Assembly (NCBI RefSeq): GCF_006542275.1
Contig: NZ_CP041217.1
Span: 682,001-746,000, forward strand
Length of the DNA: 64,000 nt
DNA from: Saccharibacillus brassicae
GTDB taxonomy: Bacteria > Bacillota > Bacilli > Paenibacillales > Paenibacillaceae
Direction of reading: 5' to 3'
The translations under genes were made by a program, and so were the position numbers. Below, in pieces: positions 1 through 11,800 of the stretch (position 1 is its first letter; each line of letters opens with the position of its first letter). The notes under the pieces are model-generated. The model was not told the DNA's origin. It did no database searches and saw only the letters and a list, made by a program, of their open reading frames with translations.

Positions 1-1309
1 GGCGGCCGGCGACGAGGGTCATGACGGGCCAGCCGGACAGCGCGCGGCCGGTGAAAGGCGTGTTGCGGCCTTTGGTCGCGAACTGGTCGGGATCGACGAT
101 CTTTTCGAGTTCGAGGTCGATGACGGCGAGATCGGCGGTTGCGCCGACCTGCAGCTTGCCGGCGTTCAGGCCGAACACGCGGGCCGGGTCCTGGGTCAGG
201 CGGCGGACGAGGAAGTCCAGCGTCCAGCGTCCTTTTTGGACGAACTCGGTGTACAGCAGCGGGAAGGCGGTCTCGAAGCCGACGATGCCGAACGGCGCGA
301 GCAGCATGCCTTTGGCTTTCTCTTCCGCGCTGTGCGGCGCATGGTCGGTCACGAGGATATCGATCGTGCCGTCTTCAAGCGCTTCGATGCAGGCCGCGAC
401 GTCGCGCGGGGTGCGCAGCGGCGGGTTCATTTTCCAGTTGGCGTCCATGCCCGGAATGTCTTCGTCGGACAGCACCAGATGGTGCGGGCACACTTCGGCG
501 GTCACGTTCACGCCGATCGACTTGGCGAGGCGGATCAGGCGGATCGACTGTTCGGTGCTGACGTGGCACACATGGTAATGCACGCCCGTCGCTTCGGCCA
601 GCAGTACGTCCCGTCCGACATGAATCGCTTCGGATTCGTTCGGAATGCCTTTGATGCCGTGTTTTTTCGCAAATTCGCCTTCGGACACGTACAGACCTTT
701 GACCAGCGAGTCGTCTTCGCAGTGGGCGATGACCGGCATGCCGAGCGCGGCGGCTTTGGTCATGGCGTCTTTCATCATCTGCGCGTTCTGCACGCCTACG
801 CCGTCGTCGGTAAAGCCGATCGCGCCTGCCTCTTTCAGCGCTTCGAAGTCCGTCAGTTCGCGGCCCAGTTCGTTTTTGGTAATTGCCGCGTACGGCAGCA
901 CGTTGACCAGGTTCGCTTCTTTGGCTTTGCCCAGCACCAGCTTGACGGTCTCCGGATTGTCGGTGACCGGCTTGGTGTTCGGCATGCAGGCGATCGTCGT
1001 GAATCCGCCCTGCGCCGCGGAACGCGCGCCGCTCTCGATCGTTTCTTTGTGCTCGAAGCCCGGTTCGCGCAGATGCACGTGCATATCGATCAAGCCCGGC
1101 GTCACAAGCTTGCCCTGGGCGTCGTACACGAGCATCGCTTCGTTCTCGTTCTCGATCATCCGGTCGTCCGCCGATTGGTACCAGCCGGAAGACAGAATGG
1201 CCAGCACTTTGCCGTCCTGAATCAGAATATCGCTCCGCTGCAGCTGCCCGTCTTCGCTCAGCACGCTTGCATTTTGAATCCATACGTCCACGTTCGAATA
1301 ATTCATCAT
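1..1309 (-). CDS. pyrC: Dihydroorotase, C-terminus cut by window edge
   Basis: PyrC closes the dihydroorotate ring from N-carbamoyl-aspartate, the third step of UMP synthesis, in the cytoplasm. The reading frame is open from the ATG at 1309 to base 1, giving 436 codons. The family is usually about 430 residues, so only the last few residues and the stop are missing. The metal-binding motif DMHVHLREPG lies at residues 75-84 (H77, H79), and a TDHAPHS motif with the catalytic Asp lies near residue 320. A GGAGG ribosome site sits 10 bases before the ATG; a second in-frame ATG follows at once. It is the last visible gene of pyrR-pyrB-pyrC, 106 bases after pyrB with no terminator between. Confidence 0.96.
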   Translation of the reverse strand, partial: MMNYSNVDVWIQNASVLSEDGQLQRSDILIQDGKVLAILSSGWYQSADDRMIENENEAMLVYDAQGKLVTPGLIDMHVHLREPGFEHKETIESGARSAAQGGFTTIACMPNTKPVTDNPETVKLVLGKAKEANLVNVLPYAAITKNELGRELTDFEALKEAGAIGFTDDGVGVQNAQMMKDAMTKAAALGMPVIAHCEDDSLVKGLYVSEGEFAKKHGIKGIPNESEAIHVGRDVLLAEATGVHYHVCHVSTEQSIRLIRLAKSIGVNVTAEVCPHHLVLSDEDIPGMDANWKMNPPLRTPRDVAACIEALEDGTIDILVTDHAPHSAEEKAKGMLLAPFGIVGFETAFPLLYTEFVQKGRWTLDFLVRRLTQDPARVFGLNAGKLQVGATADLAVIDLELEKIVDPDQFATKGRNTPFTGRALSGWPVMTLVAGR

Positions 1310-1415
1310 GGTCCAAATCCCTCCGGTTCCGTTCTCGCTTTTCGTTTCCGTCCGCCTTGTCCGTCCGTTGTCCGCCGTCTATCCGTTATCCGTGTGCCGC
1401 TCTGCCGGGGTCCGC

Positions 1416-3099
<1,684 letters not shown>

Positions 3100-3298
3100 A
3101 ATTAAAGGTGCTATTCATTGGGCGCCGCAGCGCCTCTGTTGCAATGAATTATGACAGAAGCGCTTGCTCCTGTCAACCACCCGCCTTCGCTTTGGCCTCA
3201 TCTGTGCCGCATGACCGGCGTGACGCGGCTCCGCTTGAGTGCGTCTTCGATTCATGCGGCATGCGCAAGCTCGTAAACCGTTTGTTTTCTTGTTTATA

Positions 3299-3328
3299 AT
3301 TATACATTTAAATGTTGTATTTATGCAA
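3299..3328 (-). promoter_or_regulatory. SigmaA-type promoter of the pyr operon
   Basis: On the minus strand TTGCAT (3323-3328) and TATAAT (3299-3304) are separated by 18 bases. The surroundings are AT-rich, unlike the coding DNA. Transcription would start near 3290 and run through the PyrR site, the attenuator and pyrR. The region 2882-3437 holds no gene. Confidence 0.75.
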
Positions 3329-3395
3329 CAGGTTTTTGTTAAACTTCTCCCGGGCTTTTTTCGAAAACGGTTGCTGGAATTTCTGGATTGGATTA

Positions 3396-3402
3396 CCGAT
3401 AT
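3396..3402 (+). promoter_or_regulatory. Possible SigmaD-type -10 element before the chemoreceptor
   Basis: CCGATAT matches the core of the Bacillus SigmaD -10 (GCCGATAT) and lies 35 bases before the chemoreceptor start. Chemoreceptors are commonly in the SigmaD regulon. The expected TAAA -35 is only poorly matched (GGAA about 15 bases upstream), so this is tentative. Confidence 0.4.
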
Positions 3403-3437
3403 TATAGGTTAGAACGCAACTAGGGAGCGATTACTGA

Positions 3438-5435
3438 ATGAACTTGTTAAAAAGCAAACGTTTTTCTTTATCTTTGGGCAGCAAACTGTTAATCTTCTTC
3501 ATCTCCATCCTGGTCGTCTCGCTGTTCGTATCGGCCGCCTTGTCTTACCGCTCGGCCGTAACCGCGCTCAGCCGAGAGCTGACGACCAACTCGACTTCGA
3601 GCGTCAAAACGATGAATGCGATCGTCTCGCGCGATATCCAGTCGAGAATCGACGCGGTCGATTATCTGGCGTCCACGCTGACCTCGACCGCTTTCGCGTC
3701 CGGCGGATTCAAGACCGGAACGGTGAACGCGCCGCTCGATACGTACGACTTGACGCAAAGCGACGTCGACCTGGCTTACGCCGGCTCTGCGACCGGCGCC
3801 TATATCGGTTCCGCTTCGAGCTACGTCAACCTGCCCGCCGATTACGATCCGCGCACCCGGGATTGGTACACCCTTGCGATGGACAACCCGGATCGGGCGG
3901 TCGTCACGGAACCTTACGTCTCGGCTTCAAGCGGCAAAACGGGTATCACGATCGCCAAGCGCATGAGCGACGGCAGCGGCGTGGTCGGTATCGATCTCTC
4001 GATCGATTCGCTGCTGCAAACGACGCAGGCGATGACGATCGGCAAAGAAGGCTACGCGTTCATCACGACAGAAAGCGGCACGTATATTTCGCATCCGACG
4101 TACAAACCCGGAGAAAGCAACGATATTTCCGTCCGGCTGTCCGAACAAACCGCGGCCGCCGGCACGTTCAGCTATATTTTCGAATCGGAACCGAAAGTGC
4201 TCATTTATGAAAAAAACGAACTTAGCGGCTGGATCATCTCCGGCAGCTATTACGAAAACGAAGTGCAGGAAGCGGCGCGGCCGATCTTCTACCTGCTTAT
4301 GACCGTGCTCGCCGTGTCTCTGCTTGTCGGCGGAACGATCATCTGGCTGCTGACCCGTTCGATCGCGCGCCGCCTGCAAAAAGTCGCCCGCGCCGCCGAA
4401 GCGATCAGCGCCGGCGATCTGACCGGCACGATCACCGATTCCAGCGGCGACGAGATCGGCCGGCTGGCCGCTTCGTTCCGGGACATGAACGCTTCGCTCG
4501 GCGGGCTCGTCCGCTCGATCAACGGCTCGGTCTCGGACGTGGCGGCTTCTTCCGAGCAGCTCAGCGCAAGCGCCGAGCACACAGGCAAAGCGACCCGGCA
4601 GATCACGGAGTCGATCGAAGGCTTCGCGGCCGGCAGCGAACGGCAGAGCGAGAAAGTCGCCGACAGTTCGCGCCGCCTGGCCGAAGTATTCGAATGGCTG
4701 TCCGAGCTTCGCACCGGTTCGGAACGTCTGGCGCACGCTTCGCGCAGTTCGGCCGAGATGGCCGAAGAAGGCGACCTGCTGGTCGACCGGACGCTGGACC
4801 GCATGCGGGAGATCGACGCGTCGGTCCGCGAAGGCGGCGAAGTGATCTCCGGCCTGTCCGCCAAATCGCAGGCGATTACCGGCATCCTGCATACGATCGA
4901 CGAGATCGCTTCGCAGACGAATCTGCTCGCCCTGAACGCTTCGATCGAAGCGGCGCGCGCCGGCGAAGCCGGGCTCGGCTTCACGGTCGTCGCGAGCGAA
5001 GTCAAGAAGCTCGCGCAGCAGTCGGCCGATTCGGCCAAAACGATCGAAGGCCTCATTCAGGACATCGTGGCCGATATCCAAGCTTCGCTGGAGACGTTCG
5101 TCAAGATCCGCCACTCCGTCACCGGCGGCCTGGAGACGGCCGAGCAGACCGCGGACAATCTGCGCCGGCTCAAAGCGGCATCGGAAGAAGTATCCGACGA
5201 CCTCAGCGGCATGAACACGCAGGTCGGCGAGATCGCCGGGCATGCCCAGGAAGTCGCCCAGGCGGTAGGCGCGATCGCGCAGGCCGCACAGGCGAACCAG
5301 GCCGGCACCCACGAGATCGCCGCCGCTGCCGAAGAACAGCTTGCTTCGATGGAGCAGATCGGGCAGTCGTCGTCTTCGCTGGCGCTGCTCGCCGAGCAGC
5401 TGCAGGGCGAAGTCGAACGGTTCAAGATCGATTGA
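3438..5435 (+). CDS. Methyl-accepting chemotaxis protein with dCache sensor
   Basis: This is a membrane chemoreceptor that controls CheA. The 665 residues contain a short cytoplasmic tail, TM1 (about 15-37), an extracellular dCache-type sensor (about 40-280), TM2 (about 284-306), a HAMP linker and a long helical signalling domain. The tip [21 protein letters not shown] lies at about 489-509, with LGF where most receptors have RGF. The sensor shows Y136, R141, W143, Y144 and D186 in the spacing of the amino-acid-binding dCache signature, so the ligand is probably an amino acid (inference). It is the only gene here facing away from the pyr operon and stands alone between terminators. AGGGAG precedes the ATG. 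Confidence 0.95.
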   Translation: MNLLKSKRFSLSLGSKLLIFFISILVVSLFVSAALSYRSAVTALSRELTTNSTSSVKTMNAIVSRDIQSRIDAVDYLASTLTSTAFASGGFKTGTVNAPLDTYDLTQSDVDLAYAGSATGAYIGSASSYVNLPADYDPRTRDWYTLAMDNPDRAVVTEPYVSASSGKTGITIAKRMSDGSGVVGIDLSIDSLLQTTQAMTIGKEGYAFITTESGTYISHPTYKPGESNDISVRLSEQTAAAGTFSYIFESEPKVLIYEKNELSGWIISGSYYENEVQEAARPIFYLLMTVLAVSLLVGGTIIWLLTRSIARRLQKVARAAEAISAGDLTGTITDSSGDEIGRLAASFRDMNASLGGLVRSINGSVSDVAASSEQLSASAEHTGKATRQITESIEGFAAGSERQSEKVADSSRRLAEVFEWLSELRTGSERLAHASRSSAEMAEEGDLLVDRTLDRMREIDASVREGGEVISGLSAKSQAITGILHTIDEIASQTNLLALNASIEAARAGEAGLGFTVVASEVKKLAQQSADSAKTIEGLIQDIVADIQASLETFVKIRHSVTGGLETAEQTADNLRRLKAASEEVSDDLSGMNTQVGEIAGHAQEVAQAVGAIAQAAQANQAGTHEIAAAAEEQLASMEQIGQSSSSLALLAEQLQGEVERFKID

Positions 5436-5454
5436 ACCGTGCCTCCTTCCTTTT

Positions 5455-5530
5455 GCGAATCCGCAAATCGAACGCAAAATCGAAACGCAAATCGAAATTC
5501 AAAATCGAAACGCAAACCAAAACGCAAAAA
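5455..5530. repeat. A-rich imperfect direct repeat tract
   Basis: Just after the chemoreceptor stop, the unit AAATCGAAACGCA recurs about five times with small changes (AAATCGAACGCA, AAATCGAAATTC, AAACCAAAACGCA). It runs directly into the shared terminator. Composition differs sharply from the flanking genes. It is probably a slippage-derived untranslated tail. Confidence 0.7.
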
Positions 5531-5565
5531 AGCCGATTCCCGGATCATCCGGGAATCGGCTTTCT
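5525..5565. terminator. Bidirectional terminator between chemoreceptor and dapL
   Basis: A perfect 13-bp inverted repeat (5531-5543 and 5549-5561, loop ATCAT) is followed by a T-rich tail on the plus strand and by six T on the minus strand. It can end both convergent transcripts, the plus-strand chemoreceptor and the minus-strand dapL. Confidence 0.9.
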
Positions 5566-5627
5566 GCTTGTTCGGACTTGGCTTGGGTCCAACGTTGAAC
5601 GTATTGAAATCAGACGGAAATCGCCGA

Positions 5628-6881
5628 TTAAAATTCGAATTCTACGTCGCTCAGGCGGCGCTTGATCTCTTCGATGACGCGTTTCTCTTCGTCGAGGCCT
5701 TTCGCTTCGAACGTGACGGAGAAGCGTACGAACGAACCCGCGTCGTCCCACGGTACGGTGGAGATCAATTTTTCACGAATCAGGAACTGCGAGAACGCTT
5801 CGCCGCTGCCGAACGTTTCGCCGCCTTTGATTCCTTTGGGTGCCTGTACGTACAGGAAGAACGAGCCTTTTGGCTTCGTGGCGGTAAAGCCCAGTTCATT
5901 CAACGCTCCGACCAGCATGTCGTGGCGGCGCGAATATTTCTCCGCGATGCCTTCGGTGATCGACGGATTGGCCAGGCCGTACGCGGCCGCTTTCTGGATC
6001 GCGATGAATTGGCCGGAATCGTTGTTGTCCTTCACGTCGCTGAACGCTTTGACGATCAGCGGATTGCCGGCGACGAAGCCGATTCTCCAGCCGGTCATGT
6101 TGTACGACTTGGACAGGGAATGCAGTTCGATGCCCACGTCTTTGGCGCCCGGTACGCTCAGGAAGCTGAGCGGCTTGAGGCCGTCGTAAGTCAACGCCGC
6201 GTAAGGGGCGTCATGCACGACGATGACTTCGTTCGCTTTGGCCCACTCGACTACCTTCGTGAAGAACTCGACCGTGGCGCTTGCGCCGGTCGGGTTGTTC
6301 GGGTAGTTCAGGTACAGCAGCTTGGCGCGCTTCGCGATATCGGCCGGAATCTCGTCGAGATTCGGCAGGAAGTTATTCTCCTGGGTCAGCTGCACATTGT
6401 ACACTTCGCCGCCCACGTACTTCGTGTGCGTACCGAGCACCGGATAGCCCGGTACGGTCAGGATCGCCACGTCGCCCGGATTGATAAATACGGACGGCAG
6501 CATCGCAAGCGCCGGCTTGGAGCCGATCGAGTGGACGATTTCGGTGTTCGGATCGATGCCTTCGACCTTGAACACGTCGGCCAGATACTGCGCGGCGGCC
6601 GCTTTGAATTCCGGAATGCCGTTATCGGCGTAGCCGCGGTTTTCCGGCTTGGCCGCTTCTTCGGCCAGCTTGGCCACGATGCCCGCATCGGCCATCTCGT
6701 CCGGCTCGCCGACGCCCATGTCGATCAGTTCGACATCGGGGAACGCCTGGCGCGCGGCCGCTTTGGCACGCTTGATCTTCTCGAATTTATAAATATTGGT
6801 GTCCTTGCCGTAGTTGGCTCCGCCGATCCGGTCGGCAAATACCTGCTGGACGAACGTGTTCTGATAGCTCTCGATACTCAT
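5628..6881 (-). CDS. dapL: LL-diaminopimelate aminotransferase
   Basis: DapL converts tetrahydrodipicolinate directly to LL-diaminopimelate with glutamate as amino donor, bypassing the acyl-blocked DapD/DapE route. It feeds lysine and meso-DAP for peptidoglycan. The 417-residue class I PLP aminotransferase has NYPNNPTGA at 192-200, the PLP-contacting HDAPY at 223-227 and the Schiff-base lysine K258 in SLSKSYNMTGWRIGF. Length matches DapL. AAGGAG precedes the ATG. Transcription ends at the shared hairpin 5531-5561. Other class I aminotransferases are possible, but the N-terminal NIYKFEKIKRAK region favours DapL. Confidence 0.9.
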   Translation of the reverse strand: MSIESYQNTFVQQVFADRIGGANYGKDTNIYKFEKIKRAKAAARQAFPDVELIDMGVGEPDEMADAGIVAKLAEEAAKPENRGYADNGIPEFKAAAAQYLADVFKVEGIDPNTEIVHSIGSKPALAMLPSVFINPGDVAILTVPGYPVLGTHTKYVGGEVYNVQLTQENNFLPNLDEIPADIAKRAKLLYLNYPNNPTGASATVEFFTKVVEWAKANEVIVVHDAPYAALTYDGLKPLSFLSVPGAKDVGIELHSLSKSYNMTGWRIGFVAGNPLIVKAFSDVKDNNDSGQFIAIQKAAAYGLANPSITEGIAEKYSRRHDMLVGALNELGFTATKPKGSFFLYVQAPKGIKGGETFGSGEAFSQFLIREKLISTVPWDDAGSFVRFSVTFEAKGLDEEKRVIEEIKRRLSDVEFEF

Positions 6882-7063
6882 GGTTAAGTTCAGCTCCTTG
6901 GACAGATTGTTCTATGTTCCATCATGCCGCAGATTCGCGGCGGAGAACATGGATTATGTGGCGGAAAATTGGTGTTTTTGCGACGGTTGGAGACGCTTCG
7001 GGGTGGAAGGGCCGGCGGATCGCGGCTGCCGTCCCAACCGGCGCGCGGCGGGACGGGAAGGCG
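6882..7063. other. Intergenic region upstream of dapL
   Basis: About 180 bases between dapL and the rluD terminator. It should hold the dapL promoter, but I cannot assign a convincing -35/-10 pair. Short open frames here lack ribosome sites. Confidence 0.4.
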
Positions 7064-7096
7064 AAAAAAGGCTTGCCCTCTTCAAGCAGGGCAAGC
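7064..7096 (-). terminator. Terminator downstream of the rluD-type gene
   Basis: On the minus strand GCTTGCCCT and AGGGCAAGC form a perfect 9-bp stem with an eight-base loop, followed by CTTTTTT. It lies about 90 bases after the stop of the pseudouridine synthase and ends the lspA-rluD transcript. Confidence 0.85.
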
Positions 7097-7183
7097 ATGG
7101 GCGGTCCTTGCCCTTGGGTTCGCCTCACCGGGAGGCGAACGGTACAAAATGGGCTCCGCTTCGCGGCTCGCCAAGAGCAGCGC

Positions 7184-8155
7184 TTAGCGGCTGCGAAGAT
7201 GGGTCAGCAGCTCTTCCAGATCGGCGGGAATCGGCGCGGAGAACTCCAGCCGTTCGCCCGTCGTCGGATGCGTGAAGCCGAGCGAGGCGGCGTGCAGCGC
7301 CTGGCCCTGCAGCTTAAGTCCGCCGGTGCGGCCGTACATCGGGTCGCCTACGAGAGGGTGGCCGATGAACTTCATATGCGCGCGGATCTGGTGCGTACGG
7401 CCGGTCTCAAGCTTCAGTTCGAGCAGCGTGTAGTCGCCGAACCGTTCGGACACGTTGAAATGCGTGATCGCGTGCTTGCCGCCGCTCTGAACGACGGTGA
7501 ACATTTTGCGGTCGTGCGGGTCGCGGCCCAGATTGGCGTCCACGGTGCCGTGGTTATGCGCGATGTTGCCGTGCGCCAAAGCGGTATAGATGCGGCTGAC
7601 GGAGTGCTCTTTGAGCTGTTCGGCCAGCGAGGCGTGCGCTTTGTCGTTCTTGGCAGCCATCAGCAGGCCGCTCGTGTCTTTGTCGATGCGATGCACGATA
7701 CCGGGACGCACTTCGCCGTTGATGCCCGAGAGGTCCTTGCAATGGAACATCAAGGCATTGACGAGCGTGCCGGACGAATGGCCGACGGCCGGGTGCACGA
7801 CCATGCCGCGCGGCTTGTTCACCACGATGACGTCGGAGTCTTCGTACACGACGTCGAGCGGGATGTTCTCCGGCACGATGTCGACCGATTCCGGCGCGGG
7901 CACGCGAACGTCCACCGTCTCGTTCGGGGACAGTTTGTAATTGGCTTTGACGGTCTTGCCGTTGACGGTGATATGCCCCTGATCGATCCAGAGCTGGATC
8001 TGGGAGCGGGACACTTCGTCGCCCATCGCTTCGGTTACGTATTTATCGACGCGCTGCTTGTTGAATTCGGCAGACACGTTCCACTGCATACTTTCTTCTT
8101 CGACTGCGATCTCTTCCGGCAAAGCGCCGGGATCGGCAGATTGATGCTTATCCAT
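7184..8155 (-). CDS. RluD-family 23S rRNA pseudouridine synthase
   Basis: The enzyme isomerises uridines in 23S rRNA. The 323-residue protein has an N-terminal S4 RNA-binding domain (about 33-95) and a RluA/RluD catalytic domain with HRIDKDTSG at 155-163, where D158 is the catalytic aspartate. The GRTHQIRAHM motif follows near residue 254. It corresponds to ylyB, which also follows lspA in B. subtilis. The start has GGAGG seven bases upstream and lies two bases after the lspA stop. The exact target uridines cannot be read from sequence. Confidence 0.93.
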   Translation of the reverse strand: MDKHQSADPGALPEEIAVEEESMQWNVSAEFNKQRVDKYVTEAMGDEVSRSQIQLWIDQGHITVNGKTVKANYKLSPNETVDVRVPAPESVDIVPENIPLDVVYEDSDVIVVNKPRGMVVHPAVGHSSGTLVNALMFHCKDLSGINGEVRPGIVHRIDKDTSGLLMAAKNDKAHASLAEQLKEHSVSRIYTALAHGNIAHNHGTVDANLGRDPHDRKMFTVVQSGGKHAITHFNVSERFGDYTLLELKLETGRTHQIRAHMKFIGHPLVGDPMYGRTGGLKLQGQALHAASLGFTHPTTGERLEFSAPIPADLEELLTHLRSR

Positions 8156-8157
8156 GT

Positions 8158-8664
8158 CTATTCCTCCGTGCGTTGCTCAAGCTTGTCCGTAGACTGCGGT
8201 TCGTTCGGGCGTTTGGCGTCAAGCAGCGTATCGATGATGATCAGGGCGACGCCGACCACGATGCAGGCGTCCGCAACGTTGAAGATCGGGAAGCTGTAAC
8301 TGCCGAAGTTGAACAGGAAAAAGTCGACGACTTCGCCCATCCGAAGACGGTCCAGGAAGTTGCCCAGCGCTCCGCCGAGCACGAGGCTGAGCGCGATCGG
8401 CAGCAGGCGGGCCGAACCTCTGGCGTTTTTGACGCGCTGCAGATACCAGATGATCCCGGCGACGACGACGAGCGTCACAATGATGAAGAACCACTGCTGC
8501 TCCTGCAAAATGCCGAAAGCCGCGCCTTTGTTCCGGTGCGAAGTCAAAATGAAGAAGTCGCCGATGATCGGAATTTGATCTCGAATCTCCATGCGCGTAG
8601 CGACCAGGTATTTGGTCCCCTGGTCAATCAGAAAAGCTACAAGCGCGATCACATAATAAATCAC
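8158..8664 (-). CDS. lspA: Lipoprotein signal peptidase (signal peptidase II)
   Basis: LspA cuts the signal peptide from diacylated prolipoproteins in the membrane; the OppA lipoprotein of this window would be a substrate. The 168-residue protein has four hydrophobic segments and the two catalytic aspartates D114 (VVDFF) and D132 (NVADACI). An NKGAAFGI motif sits at 45-52. Translation starts at GTG with an AGGTG-type site upstream. It heads a two-gene unit with the pseudouridine synthase. Confidence 0.95.
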   Translation of the reverse strand: MIYYVIALVAFLIDQGTKYLVATRMEIRDQIPIIGDFFILTSHRNKGAAFGILQEQQWFFIIVTLVVVAGIIWYLQRVKNARGSARLLPIALSLVLGGALGNFLDRLRMGEVVDFFLFNFGSYSFPIFNVADACIVVGVALIIIDTLLDAKRPNEPQSTDKLEQRTEE

Positions 8665-8733
8665 GTTAATCCGTCACCTCATACCTTCAAGTTGGGACCG
8701 GCGGACGATGCAAGCTTCCTTTCCGGCCCGTCT

Positions 8734-8763
8734 ATTGTAGCACAGCGCCAAAGATAGCGTCTA
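8734..8763 (-). promoter_or_regulatory. Candidate promoter for lspA
   Basis: On the minus strand TAGACG (8758-8763) and TACAAT (8734-8739) are 18 bases apart, about 70 bases upstream of the lspA start. The -35 is a poor match, so this is tentative. Confidence 0.4.
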
Positions 8764-8792
8764 TCGTGCCGACCGGCTGCCGCCGGGCAACA

Positions 8793-8853
8793 CAAGACCC
8801 CGCGGCCGACCGTCCGCAGGGACGATCTCCGCGGGGCTCCCGCAGCGGTCTTG
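8793..8853 (-). terminator. GC-rich inverted repeat after ileS, possible terminator
   Basis: CAAGACC (8793-8799) and GGTCTTG (8847-8853) are inverted, with further pairing CCCCGCGG/CCGCGGGG inside. It lies about 20 bases after the ileS stop. There is no T run, so intrinsic termination is uncertain. Confidence 0.4.
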
Positions 8854-8873
8854 CTTGCTGTTCGCCCTGAATT

Positions 8874-11800
8874 CTAGCGAATCTTGATGCCGACTTCCTT
8901 GCCGCCGAGCGTCATTCTCTCCATGCCGTCTTCCGAGCCGAACGATACGCCGTCCACGAGCACGTTCTCGCGCAGCACGGAATCGAACGCTTCGAGCGCG
9001 GCCTGCAGTTCGGCGTCGACGTCGAGCGTCAGGTCGACGCGCTGCTCGACTTTGAGGTCGAGCTTTTTGCGCGTATCCTGCACGGCCCGGACGATCTCGC
9101 GAACCCAGCCTTCCTGTTCGAGTTCAGGCGTCACGTCGGTGTTCAGCGCCACCGTCAGGCCGTAGCCGGACGCGGACGCGAATCCTTCTTTCGCTTTTTT
9201 CTCGATCAGCAGCTCTTCGCCCGTCACTTGAAGTTCTTCGCCTTCCGGCGACGCGATATTGAAGTGTCCGTTGTCCACGACCGCACGCGTCTCCTGCGCC
9301 GTCATGCCTTTGAAGTGGTTTTGCAGGAAGCCGACGTTTTTGCCGTACTTTTTGCCTGCCACTTTGAGGTTCAGCTTGAGCGTGTAGTCGACGAAGTCGC
9401 TGTCTCCGCTCTCGATCCGGATCTGCTTCACGTTGATCTCGTCCTTGACGATCTCCGCGTAATCGGTCAGGTCGAACTCGCGGTCCATCGAGACGATCAG
9501 CTCGGACAGCGGCTGGCGCGTCTTCAGGCTGTTCTCGTTGCGCACGTTGCGGGCCAGTTCCACGATCTGCTGCGACGTCTTCATGTCGCGTTCCAGTTCC
9601 GCGTCGATCAGCGAAGCGTAGGCCGTCGGATAATCCGCCAGATGCACGCTCGTCTGTCCGCCCAGGTTGCCGTACAGGTCTTCGGCCAATACCGGCATGA
9701 ACGGAGCGATCAGGCGCGCGAGCGTCGAGAGCACTTCGGTCAGCGTGCGGTACGCGTCGAGCTTGTCGTCCGTCAGGCCGCTGCCCCAGAACCGGTCGCG
9801 CGAACGGCGGATATACCAGTTGCTCAGGCCGTCGACGAATTCTTCGATGCCTTTGGCGGCGCTCAGGAAGTCGTTGTCTTCAAGCGCTTCGTTCGCGGCC
9901 GCCACCAGGCTGTGCAGGCGCGACAGAATCCAGCGATCCAGACGTCCGGTCGGCACCTGGAAAGGATGCGCCGCCGGATCGAATCCGTCGATGTCCGCGT
10001 ACAGCGTCAGGAACGCGTGCGTGTTGACGATCGTGTCGACGACTTTGGACTTGGCTTCGCCGACGACGCTTTTGGAAAAGCGCTTCGTGTTCCACGGCGC
10101 GCTGTCGGCCAGCATCACCCAGCGGAACGCGTCCATGCCGTATTCTTCGAGCACTTCCCACGGATCGACGACGTTGCCTTTGGACTTGGACATTTTCTGG
10201 CCGTTCTCGTCCAGGATATGTCCGGTCGCCATAACGGATTTGTACGGCGCTTCGCCCGTGATCATCGTCGAGACCGCGAGCAGGCTGTAGAACCAGCCGC
10301 GCGTCTGGTCGATACCTTCGACGATCATGTCGGCCGGATACTGCGCTTTGAACGCTTCTTCGTTTTCGAACGGATAATGCTGCTGGGCAAACGGCATCGA
10401 ACCGCTGTCGAACCAGACGTCGATCACTTCGGACGTCCGGGTCATGACCGCGCCTTCGGCGAACGGGGACTTCAGCTTGATCGCGTCCACGTAAGGCTTG
10501 TGCAGCTCGATGTCTTCCGGCACGAAATCAACCGCGCGCTCGCGCAGGTCGGCGATGCTCTTCGGCGCGTATTCCCTGCCTGTCTCTTCGCATACCCAGA
10601 CGTTGAGCGGCGTGCCCCAGTAGCGGTTGCGGCTGATGTTCCAGTCGATCAGGTCATCGAGGAATTTGCCGAAACGGCCGTCGCGCACATGTTCCGGATA
10701 CCATTTGACGCCTTTGTTGTTTTCGACCAGTTTGTCTTTGACGGCCGTCGTGCGGATAAACCAGCTGTCTGTCGCGTAATACAGCAGCGGCGTGTGGCAT
10801 CTCCAGCAAAACGGATAGCTGTGCTCGTATTTTTCTTTGCTGTAGAGACGTCCTTTTTCCGACAGCGCTTTGACGATCTCGATATCGGTCTCGCCGTCTT
10901 TGACGAAACGTCCGGCAAAATCGGTCACTTCGTCGACGAAGCGGCCCTGCGAATCGACCAGGTTGATAAAGCTGATCCCGTTCTCGCGGCAGACGCGGTA
11001 ATCGTCTTCGCCGTGCGCCGGCGCCAGATGCACGACGCCCGTACCGCTCGCGTCCGTGACGAAGTCCGCGCCGAGGATCAGATGCCCTTTTTCCGGCGTG
11101 AAGTAATGGAACGGCGCGTCGTAGCTCAAGCCGACCAGTTCAGAGCCCGGCAGTTCGCCCAGCGTCTCGAACTCGCCTTTGAGCACGCTGCCCGTCAAGT
11201 TTTTCGCCAGGATCAGCACTTCGCCTTCCTGCTGTACTTTGACGTACGTCATCGCCGGATTGACGGCCAGCGCGATGTTCGAAGGCAGCGTCCACGGCGT
11301 CGTCGTCCAGGCCAGCACGTACTCGCCGCTCTCAAGCTTGAACTTGGCGGTCGCGCTCAGGTCTTTGACGTCTTCGTAGCCCTGCGCCACTTCGTGCGAG
11401 CTCAGCGTCGTCTGGCACGAAGGACAGTACGGGCTGACGCGGTGTCCGCGGTACAACAGCCCTTTGTCGTGGATCGTGCCGAGCAGGTTCCAGACGCTTT
11501 CGATATATTTGTTGTCCAGCGTGATGTACGGGTTGTCGAGATCCGTCCAGTAGCCGATCGCTTCGGTCAGCTCGCGCCACTGCTTCTCGTACGTAAACAC
11601 GCTCTCTTTGCACTTTTTGATAAATTTCTCGACACCGTACTCTTCGATATCGTGCTTGCCGGAGATGCCGAGCTGTTTCTCCACGCCCAGCTCGACCGGC
11701 AGGCCGTGCGTATCCCAGCCCGCTTTGCGAACGACGTGGAAGCCTTTCATCGTCTGGTAGCGACCGACGAAGTCCTTGATGACGCGTCCCAGCACGTGTC

